A stretch of 64,000 bases of DNA from Weissella coleopterorum (GTDB taxonomy: Bacteria; Bacillota; Bacilli; Lactobacillales; Lactobacillaceae). A program made the position numbers and the translations under genes. Of this stretch, positions 33,866 through 42,904 are shown piece after piece. Within the stretch, counting starts at the first letter, position 1; each line of letters begins with the position of its first letter. The DNA is taken from contig NZ_CP049888.1 of the NCBI RefSeq assembly GCF_011304355.1, positions 310,001 to 374,000 on the forward strand, given 5' to 3'. The notes beneath the pieces were generated by a model. It was given only the letters and a program-made list of their open reading frames with translations, was not told the origin of the DNA and made no database searches.

Positions 33866-34381
33866 TTATTTACGCTGTAATAACAAAGCGGCCTCATCAG
33901 TAAGCACGTCATAAAAATAACGAACCTCATAAGCATTAATGGGGAGGTTTTTGGTTATGGCTAGGATTTGCTGCATCGCCGGATCTTGATGATGACCGTC
34001 TAAAACGATCAAACCGAGTGTTCGCAGATAGAGTTGAATTTGTTGAATCGTTTGTTTTAGTGCGTTGGCATCAGTTTGCGCATCAATTTGAAATAAAAAG
34101 ACGGTAATCAATTCAGCGGGGCTTAAATAGTTTGGGATTTCCGTGAAGGCTTTTTCAATTGGCTCTACGCGGGCCGTTAGTCCACTTAAAAAGAGGGATG
34201 CGGCCATATCATCAATTTCTTTTTTTTGATCAGAAAAAGCTAGGACGTGACCGCCATCTCCGACACGACTGGCTAAAAATCGGGTACTATCTCCCGCTTT
34301 GATGGTGGCATCAACGACGGTATCACCTACGTGTAGAATTTCGTCAATTTGGATTTGAGCTAAATTATGGGTTTTACGCAT
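33866..34381 (-). CDS. YtqB-like class I SAM methyltransferase with degenerate motif I
   Basis: 171 residues, close to the length of the YtqB/rRNA-methylase-like family. The equivalent of the SAM loop, DATMGNGHDTLFLA in typical members, reads VVDATIKAGDSTRFLASRVGD here, so the canonical glycine-rich loop is changed, though ATxxxGD remains. Late strands (LIVLDGHHQD, NAYEVRYFYD) agree with the family. AAGGAGAAATAAAGC precedes the ATG, inside the end of the PAP2 gene. Whether it still binds SAM is not clear. It is second gene of a PAP2-YtqB pair read leftwards. Confidence 0.7.
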   Translation of the reverse strand: MRKTHNLAQIQIDEILHVGDTVVDATIKAGDSTRFLASRVGDGGHVLAFSDQKKEIDDMAASLFLSGLTARVEPIEKAFTEIPNYLSPAELITVFLFQIDAQTDANALKQTIQQIQLYLRTLGLIVLDGHHQDPAMQQILAITKNLPINAYEVRYFYDVLTDEAALLLQRK

Positions 34382-34384
34382 GCT

Positions 34385-35026
34385 TTATTTCTCCTTGGGT
34401 TTATATCTGAAAATAAATTCTTTTGAGATAATGAGTAAAAAGCCAGCTAAAACAAGGCCAGCTAGGACATCGGAAAGGTAATGTACACCTAGATATACGC
34501 GACTCATTGGGATTGTCACAATCAGACAGGTTAATAATGTCATGAATGCATATTTAATTGGATCGTTTTTGACGTAATAGTAAACTAATACAATTAATGA
34601 GCCATAGAGAAGCATGGCATTCATGGAATGTCCAGATGGAAATGATGAACCACCTTCGTCAACTAGATGGAGAATGTTAGGCCGAGGCCGATTCACAAAG
34701 TGTTTAAATATTTTCATGACTCCAAGGCCAAAGATGCCGACATTGAGCATCACGAAGAGCGCAATATCATACTTTTTAAAAATTAAGGCAAAAAAACAAG
34801 CCCACAGTGCAATGAAACCGGTCCAAATAGGATTCCCAGCTCGCGTGATATTTTTAAAAAACCAAGTTCGTTCTGGTGTGACAGGTTCACGAATGTTTTG
34901 AAGCCCCCACTGATCTAATTGGTGGATGTAAGGTAGGTGCCAGACGACCCCCATCAGGAGGATTAGAAAGATAGCGAGGCAAAAAAAGGCTAAACTAATT
35001 TGCCAGCGATTGATTTGACGTTGCAT
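34385..35026 (-). CDS. PAP2 family membrane phosphatase
   Basis: 213 residues from ATG 35026, which has AGGAGAAAG 7-15 bases upstream (the longer frame to 35044 has its ATG before that site). Six membrane segments. The three phosphatase motifs are visible: KHFVNRPRP (about residues 106-114), PSGHSMNA and SRVYLGVHYLSDVLAG, giving the catalytic Arg/His residues. Such enzymes remove phosphate from phosphatidic acid, undecaprenyl pyrophosphate or phosphatidylglycerol phosphate on the outer membrane face. The substrate is unknown; undecaprenyl pyrophosphate recycling is a common guess. Overlap-like spacing of 3 bases to the methylase gene. Confidence 0.88.
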   Translation of the reverse strand: MQRQINRWQISLAFFCLAIFLILLMGVVWHLPYIHQLDQWGLQNIREPVTPERTWFFKNITRAGNPIWTGFIALWACFFALIFKKYDIALFVMLNVGIFGLGVMKIFKHFVNRPRPNILHLVDEGGSSFPSGHSMNAMLLYGSLIVLVYYYVKNDPIKYAFMTLLTCLIVTIPMSRVYLGVHYLSDVLAGLVLAGFLLIISKEFIFRYKPKEK

Positions 35027-35349
35027 ACGAAACTTTCTCCTCATTTTAAAATAATTTACCTTTCATATTAGCACACAATGTTAGAAACGCGGGGACGAAA
35101 ACACAGTCGAATGTTGAATGATTTGAATGAATTATATAGGAAACTGGCTTGAACGCAGCGACCATTAAAAATGGGAAGAAGCGTTTAGAGATCAGGTGAT
35201 TTAAACCTTTGATAACTTTTGGCGCCTTCAAAAAATACACATACAAATTAAGTTGGAATTAGCGTATAATTTTTTTATATAAACTGAAAAAACCGACCAT
35301 CGATAAAATGCTGTTAAATCGAATGGTCAGCAAAGTGAGGATGAGATCA
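35027..35349 (+). promoter_or_regulatory. leuS upstream region with promoter and leader hairpin
   Basis: About 320 bases without a gene. A -10 box TATAAT (35265-35270) has a weak TACAAA at 35242. GACCATCGA (35295-35303) pairs with TCGAATGGTC (35319-35328) with one bulged base, directly before the ribosome binding site region. No T-box sequence (GGTGGNACCGCG-like) is present, though leucyl-tRNA synthetase genes often have one. Confidence 0.5.
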
Positions 35350-37767
35350 ATGGCATACCAACATCAAGAAGTGGAACAAAAATGGCAACATTTTTGGGAT
35401 GCTAATCAGACATTTAAAACTGGAACCGATCAATCGAAACCTAAGTACTATGTTTTGGATATGTTCCCCTTTCCTTCAGGACAAGGACTTCATGTGGGGC
35501 ATCCAGAGGGATACACGGCGACTGATATTTTAGCACGGATGAAGCGGATGCAAGGATTTAATGTTTTGCATCCAATGGGATTTGATGCCTTTGGACTCCC
35601 TACGGAAGACTACGCAATTAAGACGGGGGCGAACCCTAAAGATGTGACGAAAACGAATGTAAATAATTTTCGCCGTCAAATGCGTTCATTGGGACTTTCA
35701 TATGATTGGTCGCGGGAAGTTAACACGACTAATCCAAAGTACTACAAATGGACACAGTGGATTTTTGAGCAGTTGTATAAAAAAGGTTTGGCTTACGAAG
35801 ATGAAATGATGGTGAACTGGGCCCCTGATTATAATGGTGGAACTGTGGTCGCCAACGAAGAAATTATTAATGGCCGGACTGAGCGTGGAGACTACCCTGT
35901 ATATCGGGTTCCAATGCGGCAGTGGGTTTTGAAAATTACTGAATATGCCGACCGGCTCTTGGATGATTTGGATGATTTAGATTGGCCGGAAGCCATTAAA
36001 GAGCAACAGAGAAATTGGATTGGTCGTTCCACGGGAGCAGCCATTGATTTTGAGGTAGCCGATCATGGGGACCAAACTATTGAAGTCTTTACGACCCGCC
36101 CGGATACATTATTTGGTGCATCGTATGTTGTTTTGGCGCCTGAACATGAGTTAGTGGACCAAATCACCACGCCTGCGCAAAAGGCGGCCGTGGAGACGTT
36201 CAGGACGAATTTGGCTTCGAAATCCGATTTGGAGCGAACGGATCTAAATAAAGATAAGTCTGGAATCTTTACAGGATCGTTTGCGATTAATCCGGTTAAT
36301 GGGGCTAAGCTACCGATTTGGATTGGTGATTATGTCTTAGCTTCGTACGGAACTGGCGCAGTGATGGCTGTCCCAGCCCATGATGCAAGAGATTATGAGT
36401 TTGCGACTAAGTACGATTTGCCTAAGCTAGAAGTCGTGGCAGGTGGTGATATCAAAATGGCCGTGTATACGGGCGATGGAGTTCATGTTAATTCTGATTT
36501 TCTTGATGGTTTGGAAAAAGAAGCGGCAATAGAACGAATGTTATCGTGGTTGACTGAAAACCAAGTGGGGGCCAAGAAGGTTAATTATCGGTTGCGTGAT
36601 TGGATTTTCTCACGGCAACGCTACTGGGGAGAGCCAATTCCTGTGATCAATTGGGATGATGGGACTAAAACCTTAGTGCCTGAAGATCAATTGCCATTGC
36701 GGTTACCCGAAGCAGAAAATATTTTGCCAACGGGAACGGGTGAATCGCCTCTAGCCAATATTGATGACTGGGTCAATGTTACTGATGAACAAGGTCGACA
36801 CGGCCGAAGGGAAACTAATACCATGCCACAATGGGCTGGATCATCTTGGTATTATCTACGTTACATGGATCCCCATAATGATGAAATGATGGTTGATCCG
36901 GAACTAGAACAATATTGGCAAAATGTGGACCTATATGTTGGTGGGGCTGAACATGCAGTTTTGCATTTGTTGTATGCACGTTTCTGGCACAAGGTCTTGT
37001 ATGATCTAGGAGTGGTGACGACCAAAGAACCGTTCCAAAAGTTAGCTAATCAGGGAATGATCTTAGGTTCAAATCACGAAAAGATGTCAAAGTCTAAGGG
37101 AAATGTAGTTAATCCAGATGATGTGGTAGCTCAATATGGCGCAGATACTTTGCGACTTTATGAGATGTTCATGGGGCCTTTAGAACAATCGATTGCGTGG
37201 TCTGAAGAAGGTCTTTCTGGTTCGCGCCGTTGGCTGGATCGTGTTTGGCGCTTGATAATTGATGATGAAAATAATCTTCGCGACCATATTACGACGGTCA
37301 ATGATCATAAATTAGATAAGGTCTATCACGAAACAGTTAAGAAGGTCACTGAACATTTCGCCAATATGCGTTTCAATACTGGTATTTCACAGTTGATGGT
37401 CTTTGTGAATGAGGCCTATAAAGTTGATAATTTACCAGCTGAATATGTAGAAGGTTTCATTCAACTATTGTCACCAGTTGCACCACACATTAGTGAGGAA
37501 CTTTGGAGTTACTTCCACCCAAATGAGTCAATTCAAACGACGACATGGCCTACATATGACGAAAATAAGTTAGTAGAGAGTACTGTTGAAATTGTTTTCC
37601 AAGTGAATGGTAAATTACGTGGTAAAGCGCAAATGGATAAGGATAGCACGAAAGAAGCGATGATCGCGGCTGCCTTAGCGAATGAAGGTGTACAACGGAC
37701 CCTAGATGGTCAAACTCCTAAAAAGGTGATCGCTGTATCTGGTAAGCTAGTGAGTGTTGTCATGTAA
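35350..37767 (+). CDS. leuS: Leucyl-tRNA synthetase
   Basis: 805 residues from ATG 35350, chosen because GAGGATGAGATCA precedes it and because the family starts MAYxHxxVExKWQxFW. The class I motifs are [18 protein letters not shown] (HVGH of HIGH) and EKMSKSKGN (KMSKS). The editing domain with [14 protein letters not shown] lies about residues 245-258, and the C-terminus ends with the tRNA-binding domain. It charges tRNA-Leu and edits wrong amino acids. It is transcribed alone, ending at a long hairpin. Length fits lactobacilli. Confidence 0.97.
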   Translation: MAYQHQEVEQKWQHFWDANQTFKTGTDQSKPKYYVLDMFPFPSGQGLHVGHPEGYTATDILARMKRMQGFNVLHPMGFDAFGLPTEDYAIKTGANPKDVTKTNVNNFRRQMRSLGLSYDWSREVNTTNPKYYKWTQWIFEQLYKKGLAYEDEMMVNWAPDYNGGTVVANEEIINGRTERGDYPVYRVPMRQWVLKITEYADRLLDDLDDLDWPEAIKEQQRNWIGRSTGAAIDFEVADHGDQTIEVFTTRPDTLFGASYVVLAPEHELVDQITTPAQKAAVETFRTNLASKSDLERTDLNKDKSGIFTGSFAINPVNGAKLPIWIGDYVLASYGTGAVMAVPAHDARDYEFATKYDLPKLEVVAGGDIKMAVYTGDGVHVNSDFLDGLEKEAAIERMLSWLTENQVGAKKVNYRLRDWIFSRQRYWGEPIPVINWDDGTKTLVPEDQLPLRLPEAENILPTGTGESPLANIDDWVNVTDEQGRHGRRETNTMPQWAGSSWYYLRYMDPHNDEMMVDPELEQYWQNVDLYVGGAEHAVLHLLYARFWHKVLYDLGVVTTKEPFQKLANQGMILGSNHEKMSKSKGNVVNPDDVVAQYGADTLRLYEMFMGPLEQSIAWSEEGLSGSRRWLDRVWRLIIDDENNLRDHITTVNDHKLDKVYHETVKKVTEHFANMRFNTGISQLMVFVNEAYKVDNLPAEYVEGFIQLLSPVAPHISEELWSYFHPNESIQTTTWPTYDENKLVESTVEIVFQVNGKLRGKAQMDKDSTKEAMIAAALANEGVQRTLDGQTPKKVIAVSGKLVSVVM

Positions 37768-37805
37768 GGTGTCTGACATACAGACGGCATTAAACAAATA
37801 AAGTA

Positions 37806-37853
37806 AGAGGCTATTGTATAAATTCGACGGAATTTATACAATAGCCTCTTTAT
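37806..37853 (+). terminator. 20-base perfect inverted repeat after leuS (terminator)
   Basis: AGAGGCTATTGTATAAATTC (37806-37825) pairs base for base with GAATTTATACAATAGCCTCT (37830-37849) around GACG. The T-run after it is short (TTTA). Confidence 0.75.
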
Positions 37854-37997
37854 GTAGGTTCGTTTATTAAAAAAGAGCTCTGAAAAATGTTTAAAATACT
37901 AAATTATTGGATTTCCGTATGTGATTGTCGCAATTTATTATATACTGGTTGTAATATCAAGAATTAAAATAAATTAATAATAAAAATAGGTAGGATC

Positions 37998-39230
37998 ATG
38001 AAAATAAAAATTTTAAAAGGAGTCACAGTCCTGCTATTGGGTCTCATTCTAGGACAATCATTTGCTCAAGCTGCCGCAATCACTCCCACTAGTGCAGCGC
38101 CTGCTGAAATCACTGTTGATGTGAATTCCGGGCAAGTTATTGCGAGTAAAAATGATCAAGAGCGTCTCCCCATCGCTTCGGTTTCCAAATTGATTGTGAT
38201 CTATTTGGTGGAACAAGCAATTCAATCGGGACAATTTACGCATACTACGAAAGTTAAAGTTCCCGCTAAAATTGCCGCGTTTAGTCAAGATAGTGGTGTT
38301 GCTAACGTTGAGTTGTCAGCTGAACGAACCTATACCATTGAACAATTGGAGAGCGCTGCCTTGGTCGCGTCTGCTAATGGAGCAGCGATGGCTTTGGCTG
38401 ATCAAGTTTGTGGAAGTCAGGATAAATTTTATCAAGTCGCTAATCAATTATTGACGAGTTGGGGTATTAAAAATGCCAATATTATTTCAGCTTCGGGGTT
38501 GAGTGAGAATGATATGGGTAGTTTCCGTAATCAAAAGTTGGACGCTAGCTTAGAAAATAAACTTTCAGCACGTGAAGTGGCAATGATCGCTTGGCATCTA
38601 GTTCGGGATTATCCGCAGATTTTTAAATTAACAAATCAAAAAGAGGCCGAATTTCCAAAACCAGATAACAGTAATCAAACCATGAAAAATACTAATGAAC
38701 TCTTATGGAGTTCTAAATATCAATTTAAGGGGTTGAAAACTGGAACTACGGTTCATGATGGCCAAAATGTGGTGGGATATACTCAGCTTGATAAGATTCC
38801 CGTGTTAACCGTAGTTTTGAATGCAGCTGAGGGTCAAAATTTCACGGAAACTGAGAATATGTTAGATCAAATTAAGAATCAGACGAATTTGGTGAAGGTG
38901 ACCGCTCGGCAACAAATTTATATCAAAAATGCTAAAAATAAACAAGGCTTAGTTGAGTTGGAACCGCAAAAGGCGATCACTGTTTTTGCCAAAGAACGCC
39001 AATTAGCTACTAAGCAAACTTTTAAGGTTAATAGTGAACAAGCTGAGGCACCCTTCAATCGGCATCAATGGTTAGCAATACAACGGGTTTTATTTAAAAA
39101 TGAAGCTTTAAATGATTATTTAGGAGAACAACCCAGCTTACGTTACCAAACGGTGAATAAAGTTAAAGTTGCAAATCCGATTGTTATGATTTTTCGGCCA
39201 GTCGTGGCATGGTTTGAAAAAGTCTTTTAA
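37998..39230 (+). CDS. dacA: D-alanyl-D-alanine carboxypeptidase (PBP5-type)
   Basis: 410 residues. A signal peptide covers residues 1-26 (hydrophobic VLLLGLILGQSFAQA, cleavage near AQAAA). The penicillin-binding motifs are S61-V-S-K64 in IASVSKL, the SxN motif SAN in LVASANGAAMALADQ and KTG in FKGLKTGTTVHDGQN. A C-terminal beta-rich domain follows, ending with a short amphipathic tail (about residues 390-410) for membrane attachment. It trims the terminal D-Ala of peptidoglycan stems on the cell surface. AGGTAGGATC precedes the ATG. The tRNA-Arg gene begins 73 bases downstream. Confidence 0.92.
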   Translation: MKIKILKGVTVLLLGLILGQSFAQAAAITPTSAAPAEITVDVNSGQVIASKNDQERLPIASVSKLIVIYLVEQAIQSGQFTHTTKVKVPAKIAAFSQDSGVANVELSAERTYTIEQLESAALVASANGAAMALADQVCGSQDKFYQVANQLLTSWGIKNANIISASGLSENDMGSFRNQKLDASLENKLSAREVAMIAWHLVRDYPQIFKLTNQKEAEFPKPDNSNQTMKNTNELLWSSKYQFKGLKTGTTVHDGQNVVGYTQLDKIPVLTVVLNAAEGQNFTETENMLDQIKNQTNLVKVTARQQIYIKNAKNKQGLVELEPQKAITVFAKERQLATKQTFKVNSEQAEAPFNRHQWLAIQRVLFKNEALNDYLGEQPSLRYQTVNKVKVANPIVMIFRPVVAWFEKVF

Positions 39231-39302
39231 TTTTTATTAATGAAGAGTTGAGATTCTCACATAAAATTTAATATCGTGTATAATAAATCAATGTGAGTTA
39301 TC

Positions 39303-39375
39303 GGCGTTATAGTTCAACGGGATAGAACAAGGACCTCCTAAGTCTTAGATCACAGTTCGAGTCTGTGTAACGTCA
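39303..39375 (+). tRNA. tRNA-Arg (anticodon CCT)
   Basis: The cloverleaf is complete: acceptor GGCGTTA (39303-39309) with TAACGTC (39368-39374), one G-T pair; D arm GTTC/GAAC; anticodon stem AGGAC/GTCTT with loop CTCCTAA giving anticodon CCT; T arm CACAG-TTCGAGT-CTGTG. The discriminator is A and CCA is not encoded. It reads AGG codons. Confidence 0.93.
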
Positions 39376-39413
39376 TTGATTTTAAATTGAACGAAAGGTC
39401 ACAGGGTGATTGC

Positions 39414-41468
39414 ATGACGGCTGAAACGCAAAATGATAAAAAAATTCGGCGAGAAATGACGTACCAAGAAGTGCAGAATTTACTGCATCAGCAACAACAA
39501 CGAACCGAAGCAGTCGACACTAACGCATCTAAAAAAACACCCGGTGAAGTTTCTAAAAGGGCTTTAAACCGTTCCGGTAAATTAGTGAGAGGTTCGCAAA
39601 AGGTTTATATTAAACCTAGCCATCGGAAAAAGATTTCTTTTCCAGAAAATGAAGTCATGAATGGAGCAACTACCAGTCAGCACGCCATTCAAGTAACGGA
39701 AGTGGCCGATTCATACCACTATGAAAAACTGGAACCGATCAAGTCGAATACGAGTAGTTTGAAAGGTCAGCCGCAAATTAAGCCGCTCAAAACGCAACCA
39801 GCAACGAAACCATCAGCTAGTAAAGCTAGTAACGTGGTGTCTGAGCCCAGTGAAAGTTTATCTGATCAGAGTAAAATGTTACGTGGTTCTCTTTGGATGA
39901 CCATTGGTAATTTGGTTTCACGACTTTTGGGAGCGCTATATATTATTCCGTGGTCAATGATGATTGGAGTCGCTTATACGACTTCAGCGAATGGTCTGTA
40001 TGCACAAGGGTATCAGATCTACTCAGTCGCGCTATTAGTGGCTACGGCAGGGCTTCCGAATGTTCTAGCACGTTTAGTCGCTGAATTTGCGGAGAAGAAG
40101 CAGTTTGGGCGAGTGAAAAGTGTCTTACGACAATCTTTGATCTTAGGCCTTGTGATGGGAGCTGTGGCAGCGCTCATCTTGTATATTTTAGCTGAACCAC
40201 TGTCACAAGGGAATGAACATGTGGTACCGGTGCTTTATTCATTGGCCCCGGCTGTGTTAGTTATTCCGGTCTTATCGATGTTGCGGGGATATGTACAGGG
40301 TTTTGAACTAATGGGTATTTCGGCATTGTCACAAGTCGTCGAGCAGGTGGTGCGAGTACTTTACATGCTAGGGATGACTGCCTGGATCATGTTAGGACAT
40401 CATGGAAGTTGGGTTGATGCGACGGTTCAGTCTACCTTTGCGGCCTTCTGGGGGGCGTTAGCCGGAATTTTGGTTGTCTTGATCGGCATTTTCTTAAGAA
40501 GAGGTTATTTTGCTAGTAAATTCGTGGTTCATTCACGAGAATCCAATGTTCCAGCCGGAAATTTGATTGGTAAAATGATGTGGCAAGCAATTCCAGTGGT
40601 TTTTGCTGGATCAGCTATTTCATTGGTTCAATTAATGGATCAATTCAGTTTCTTTCGATTGATGCATGATTTTACGTCGGTTAATCAAACTGATTTAAAT
40701 CAAATGTTTGCACAATTTTCTTTCAACTCTAATAAATTAGTTATGCTAGTCGTTTCTTTGGCCATTGCGATGTCTGAAACGGCTTTGCCAATGTTGGCCC
40801 GCGCACATGCTAAAAATGATGCAGTGGCAACCGGTCAGCAAATTAATTATATTTTGAAATTATTAGCTTTTGTAATGGTTCCCGCTTCCTTGGGAGTGGT
40901 CGCGGTTGCTAAACCCCTTTATATTTTATTCTATGGCGCAGCTGATGTACAAAATGGGGTATTGATACTTCAATTCTCAGGTTATATTGGTTTGCTCTTT
41001 GGGGTTTATATGGTTATTCTAGCGATTAATCAGGGACTAGGTCAGTTACGTTTCACGGTTTGGTGGACATTCTTAATTTTAATATTAAAAATGGTTCTCC
41101 AATATCCAGCAATTTACTTCTTCCAAGGGATGGGACCGCTGATTGCGACCGGAATGGCCTTCTTGATTGGATTAATTTGGGCTTTAATCAAACTTTTGAA
41201 ACAATACCCGATTAACTGGGCAAAATTTAATTATTCATTAATGACTATTCTTTTTTGGAGCTTAATCATGTTTGCTGTGGTGACACCAGTCGTTATTTGG
41301 ATGGAAACTTTCGTAGCCGAAACTCGTTTGCAACAATCCATGGTGCTAGGCGTTGGTGTTGGTGTCGGGATCTTTATCTATGGTGCGGTCACTTTAAAGT
41401 CCCATTTAGGTCAAAATATTTTTGGAATGCGAGCGCAAATGATTGCTCATAAGTTACATTTAAAATAA
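39414..41468 (+). CDS. Lipid flippase of the MATE/MOP superfamily with long cytoplasmic N-terminus
   Basis: 684 residues from ATG 39414, preceded by AGGGTGA. The membrane core begins near residue 155 (MLRGSLWMTIGNLVSRLLGALYIIPW) and has about fourteen segments, as in the polysaccharide/lipid II flippases YtgP/MurJ/SpoVB. Residues 1-150 are polar, with many Gln, Lys, Ser and Thr and no clear fold, an addition of about 150 residues to the usual size of 530-550. It probably flips lipid-linked cell wall or polysaccharide precursors (inference; MurJ role is likely if no other exists). The tRNA-Arg gene ends 38 bases upstream. Confidence 0.85.
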   Translation: MTAETQNDKKIRREMTYQEVQNLLHQQQQRTEAVDTNASKKTPGEVSKRALNRSGKLVRGSQKVYIKPSHRKKISFPENEVMNGATTSQHAIQVTEVADSYHYEKLEPIKSNTSSLKGQPQIKPLKTQPATKPSASKASNVVSEPSESLSDQSKMLRGSLWMTIGNLVSRLLGALYIIPWSMMIGVAYTTSANGLYAQGYQIYSVALLVATAGLPNVLARLVAEFAEKKQFGRVKSVLRQSLILGLVMGAVAALILYILAEPLSQGNEHVVPVLYSLAPAVLVIPVLSMLRGYVQGFELMGISALSQVVEQVVRVLYMLGMTAWIMLGHHGSWVDATVQSTFAAFWGALAGILVVLIGIFLRRGYFASKFVVHSRESNVPAGNLIGKMMWQAIPVVFAGSAISLVQLMDQFSFFRLMHDFTSVNQTDLNQMFAQFSFNSNKLVMLVVSLAIAMSETALPMLARAHAKNDAVATGQQINYILKLLAFVMVPASLGVVAVAKPLYILFYGAADVQNGVLILQFSGYIGLLFGVYMVILAINQGLGQLRFTVWWTFLILILKMVLQYPAIYFFQGMGPLIATGMAFLIGLIWALIKLLKQYPINWAKFNYSLMTILFWSLIMFAVVTPVVIWMETFVAETRLQQSMVLGVGVGVGIFIYGAVTLKSHLGQNIFGMRAQMIAHKLHLK

Positions 41469-41563
41469 ATATCATTCAGCGCTAAATTAAGCTCCAATCT
41501 TGTAAATAGATTCGGTGGGTATAATTTGGCGTTTTTAATTGATTAAACTTAGGGAGAAATAGA

Positions 41564-42481
41564 ATGATTGAGGAACAAAAAGTAATTGATTGGACCTGGA
41601 TTCGGGTGCATGATATGCAACCACAGGAACGAGAAACTCTAAATCATAAATATCAAATAGCCAATGAAATGATTAATTATGCCTTAGATCCGTATGAAAG
41701 TGCACGAAACGAAATTGATGGTAATAACGTATTAACGATCTTTGATATCGTGACACCTACTTCAGATATTGCTACAACTGAACCGGTAAGCTTTATTACC
41801 AATCAAGAACAAAAATTTTTAATGACGTTTACGCGTAATGAGACAAAATACATTATCAAATACATCGACAAAATTTTGGATCAATCACAGCAAAATTTAG
41901 TACACTTTCAGCCGGTTGATATTTTAATCGATACTTTACGAATCCTATCAAGTAAATTTCAAACCGTTATTTTAGAAATTAACCGTCGGCGTAATCCGAT
42001 TCAGCGTGCTTTGCGGGAGTCAAAGGCTGTGCAGGGCAAGATTGATGAGTTAATGAATTTACAGACTGATTTAATTTATCTTTTAAATTCTTTGCACAGT
42101 GACAATGAATTAATTAATAATTTAAAAAATCAAAAAATATTGAAATTGACCTTGCTCCAAATTGAGAAATTAGAGGACATTCAAGTTGAATTGCAACAGG
42201 CCCAAGATACTGGGGAATTAGCTCAATTGGTGACTAATCAAGTCGAAGATTCCTATGCATCGATTGCTAACAATAGTCTAAATTGGACGATGAAAATGTT
42301 AACTTTAGTGACGGTTGTTCTAACTATCCCCACAATTGTCAGTGGTTTTTATGGTCAAAATGTCCGATGGCTCCCCTTCGCACAAGCTCACGAAAGTTGG
42401 TTGGCAACGATTATTATTACGATTATTTTAATGATGATAACGGTGATTATTTTATGGCGTCGCGGATTTTTTAAACGATAA
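41564..42481 (+). CDS. CorA-family divalent metal ion channel, GQN variant
   Basis: 305 residues. The N-terminal cytoplasmic domain (1-240) is helical. Two C-terminal membrane helices (about residues 245-265 and 280-300) enclose the selectivity loop, which reads FYGQNVRWLPFAQ, where CorA has YGMNV. It forms a pentameric channel for magnesium or other divalent ions. The GMN to GQN change may alter ion selectivity. AGGGAGAAA precedes the ATG. It is transcribed alone, with the small gene at 42561 downstream having its own promoter. Confidence 0.82.
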   Translation: MIEEQKVIDWTWIRVHDMQPQERETLNHKYQIANEMINYALDPYESARNEIDGNNVLTIFDIVTPTSDIATTEPVSFITNQEQKFLMTFTRNETKYIIKYIDKILDQSQQNLVHFQPVDILIDTLRILSSKFQTVILEINRRRNPIQRALRESKAVQGKIDELMNLQTDLIYLLNSLHSDNELINNLKNQKILKLTLLQIEKLEDIQVELQQAQDTGELAQLVTNQVEDSYASIANNSLNWTMKMLTLVTVVLTIPTIVSGFYGQNVRWLPFAQAHESWLATIIITIILMMITVIILWRRGFFKR

Positions 42482-42500
42482 ACATAATCCCTAATTGACT

Positions 42501-42529
42501 TTTACATTAATTTTAGCTAAACTTATAAA
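42501..42529 (+). promoter_or_regulatory. Promoter of the 45-residue gene
   Basis: TTTACA (42501-42506) and TATAAA (42524-42529) with a 17-base spacer, ending 31 bases before the ATG. Confidence 0.6.
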
Positions 42530-42560
42530 GTTATCGATAACAAAACGGAGGTAAATAACA

Positions 42561-42698
42561 ATGGCTGTTCATTCACCATATAATTCATGGGCAAGCAAGC
42601 GTCCTGTTAGCCACGATGCTAACAAGAAAGCTCGCCAAGCAACGACTGTTAATATCCAAGCTTGGGCTAAGGGTAAAGCAGAACTTGAAAACAAGTAA
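42561..42698 (+). CDS. 45-residue basic protein of unknown function, probably highly expressed
   Basis: A frame of 45 codons begins MAVHSPYNSWASKR and ends KAELENK. ACGGAGGTAA stands 6 bases before the ATG, a near-perfect site. Its codon choice (AAG, CAA, GCT, ACT) is that of highly expressed genes. It has its own promoter and terminator. The protein is hydrophilic, with eight Lys and two Arg, several Ala, two Trp and no membrane helix or signal peptide. I recognise no family; a small RNA- or ribosome-associated protein is one guess (inference). The strong signals make a real gene likely. Confidence 0.75.
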   Translation: MAVHSPYNSWASKRPVSHDANKKARQATTVNIQAWAKGKAELENK

Positions 42699-42727
42699 GC
42701 ATTTACTTGTTAACTGAAGTGAAAACG

Positions 42728-42762
42728 ATCCTATTTCGCAGATATGCGTGTGGGATTTTTTT
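42728..42762 (+). terminator. Terminator after the 45-residue gene
   Basis: ATCCTA (42728-42733) pairs with TGGGAT (42751-42756), with an inner CGC/GCG, followed by T to 42762. Confidence 0.7.
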
Positions 42763-42904
42763 GTTTAAATAAAAGTTTCCGTTTAGACATGGCAGACGAT
42801 TTGTTGTGATATATAATAAGTTTTTCACAATGACGTTACCATACAGACAAAAATAAAGTATAATTGAGTTGTATATAATTAATGTATTTATGGGAGGTAT
42901 TAGC

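Noticed and set aside
35046..35246. 66-codon minus-strand frame upstream of leuS
   Set aside because: No ribosome binding site, and it lies in the promoter region between divergent genes.
35027..35349. Leucine T-box before leuS
   Set aside because: The GGTGGNACCGCG-like core and specifier loop are absent; only a simple hairpin is present.
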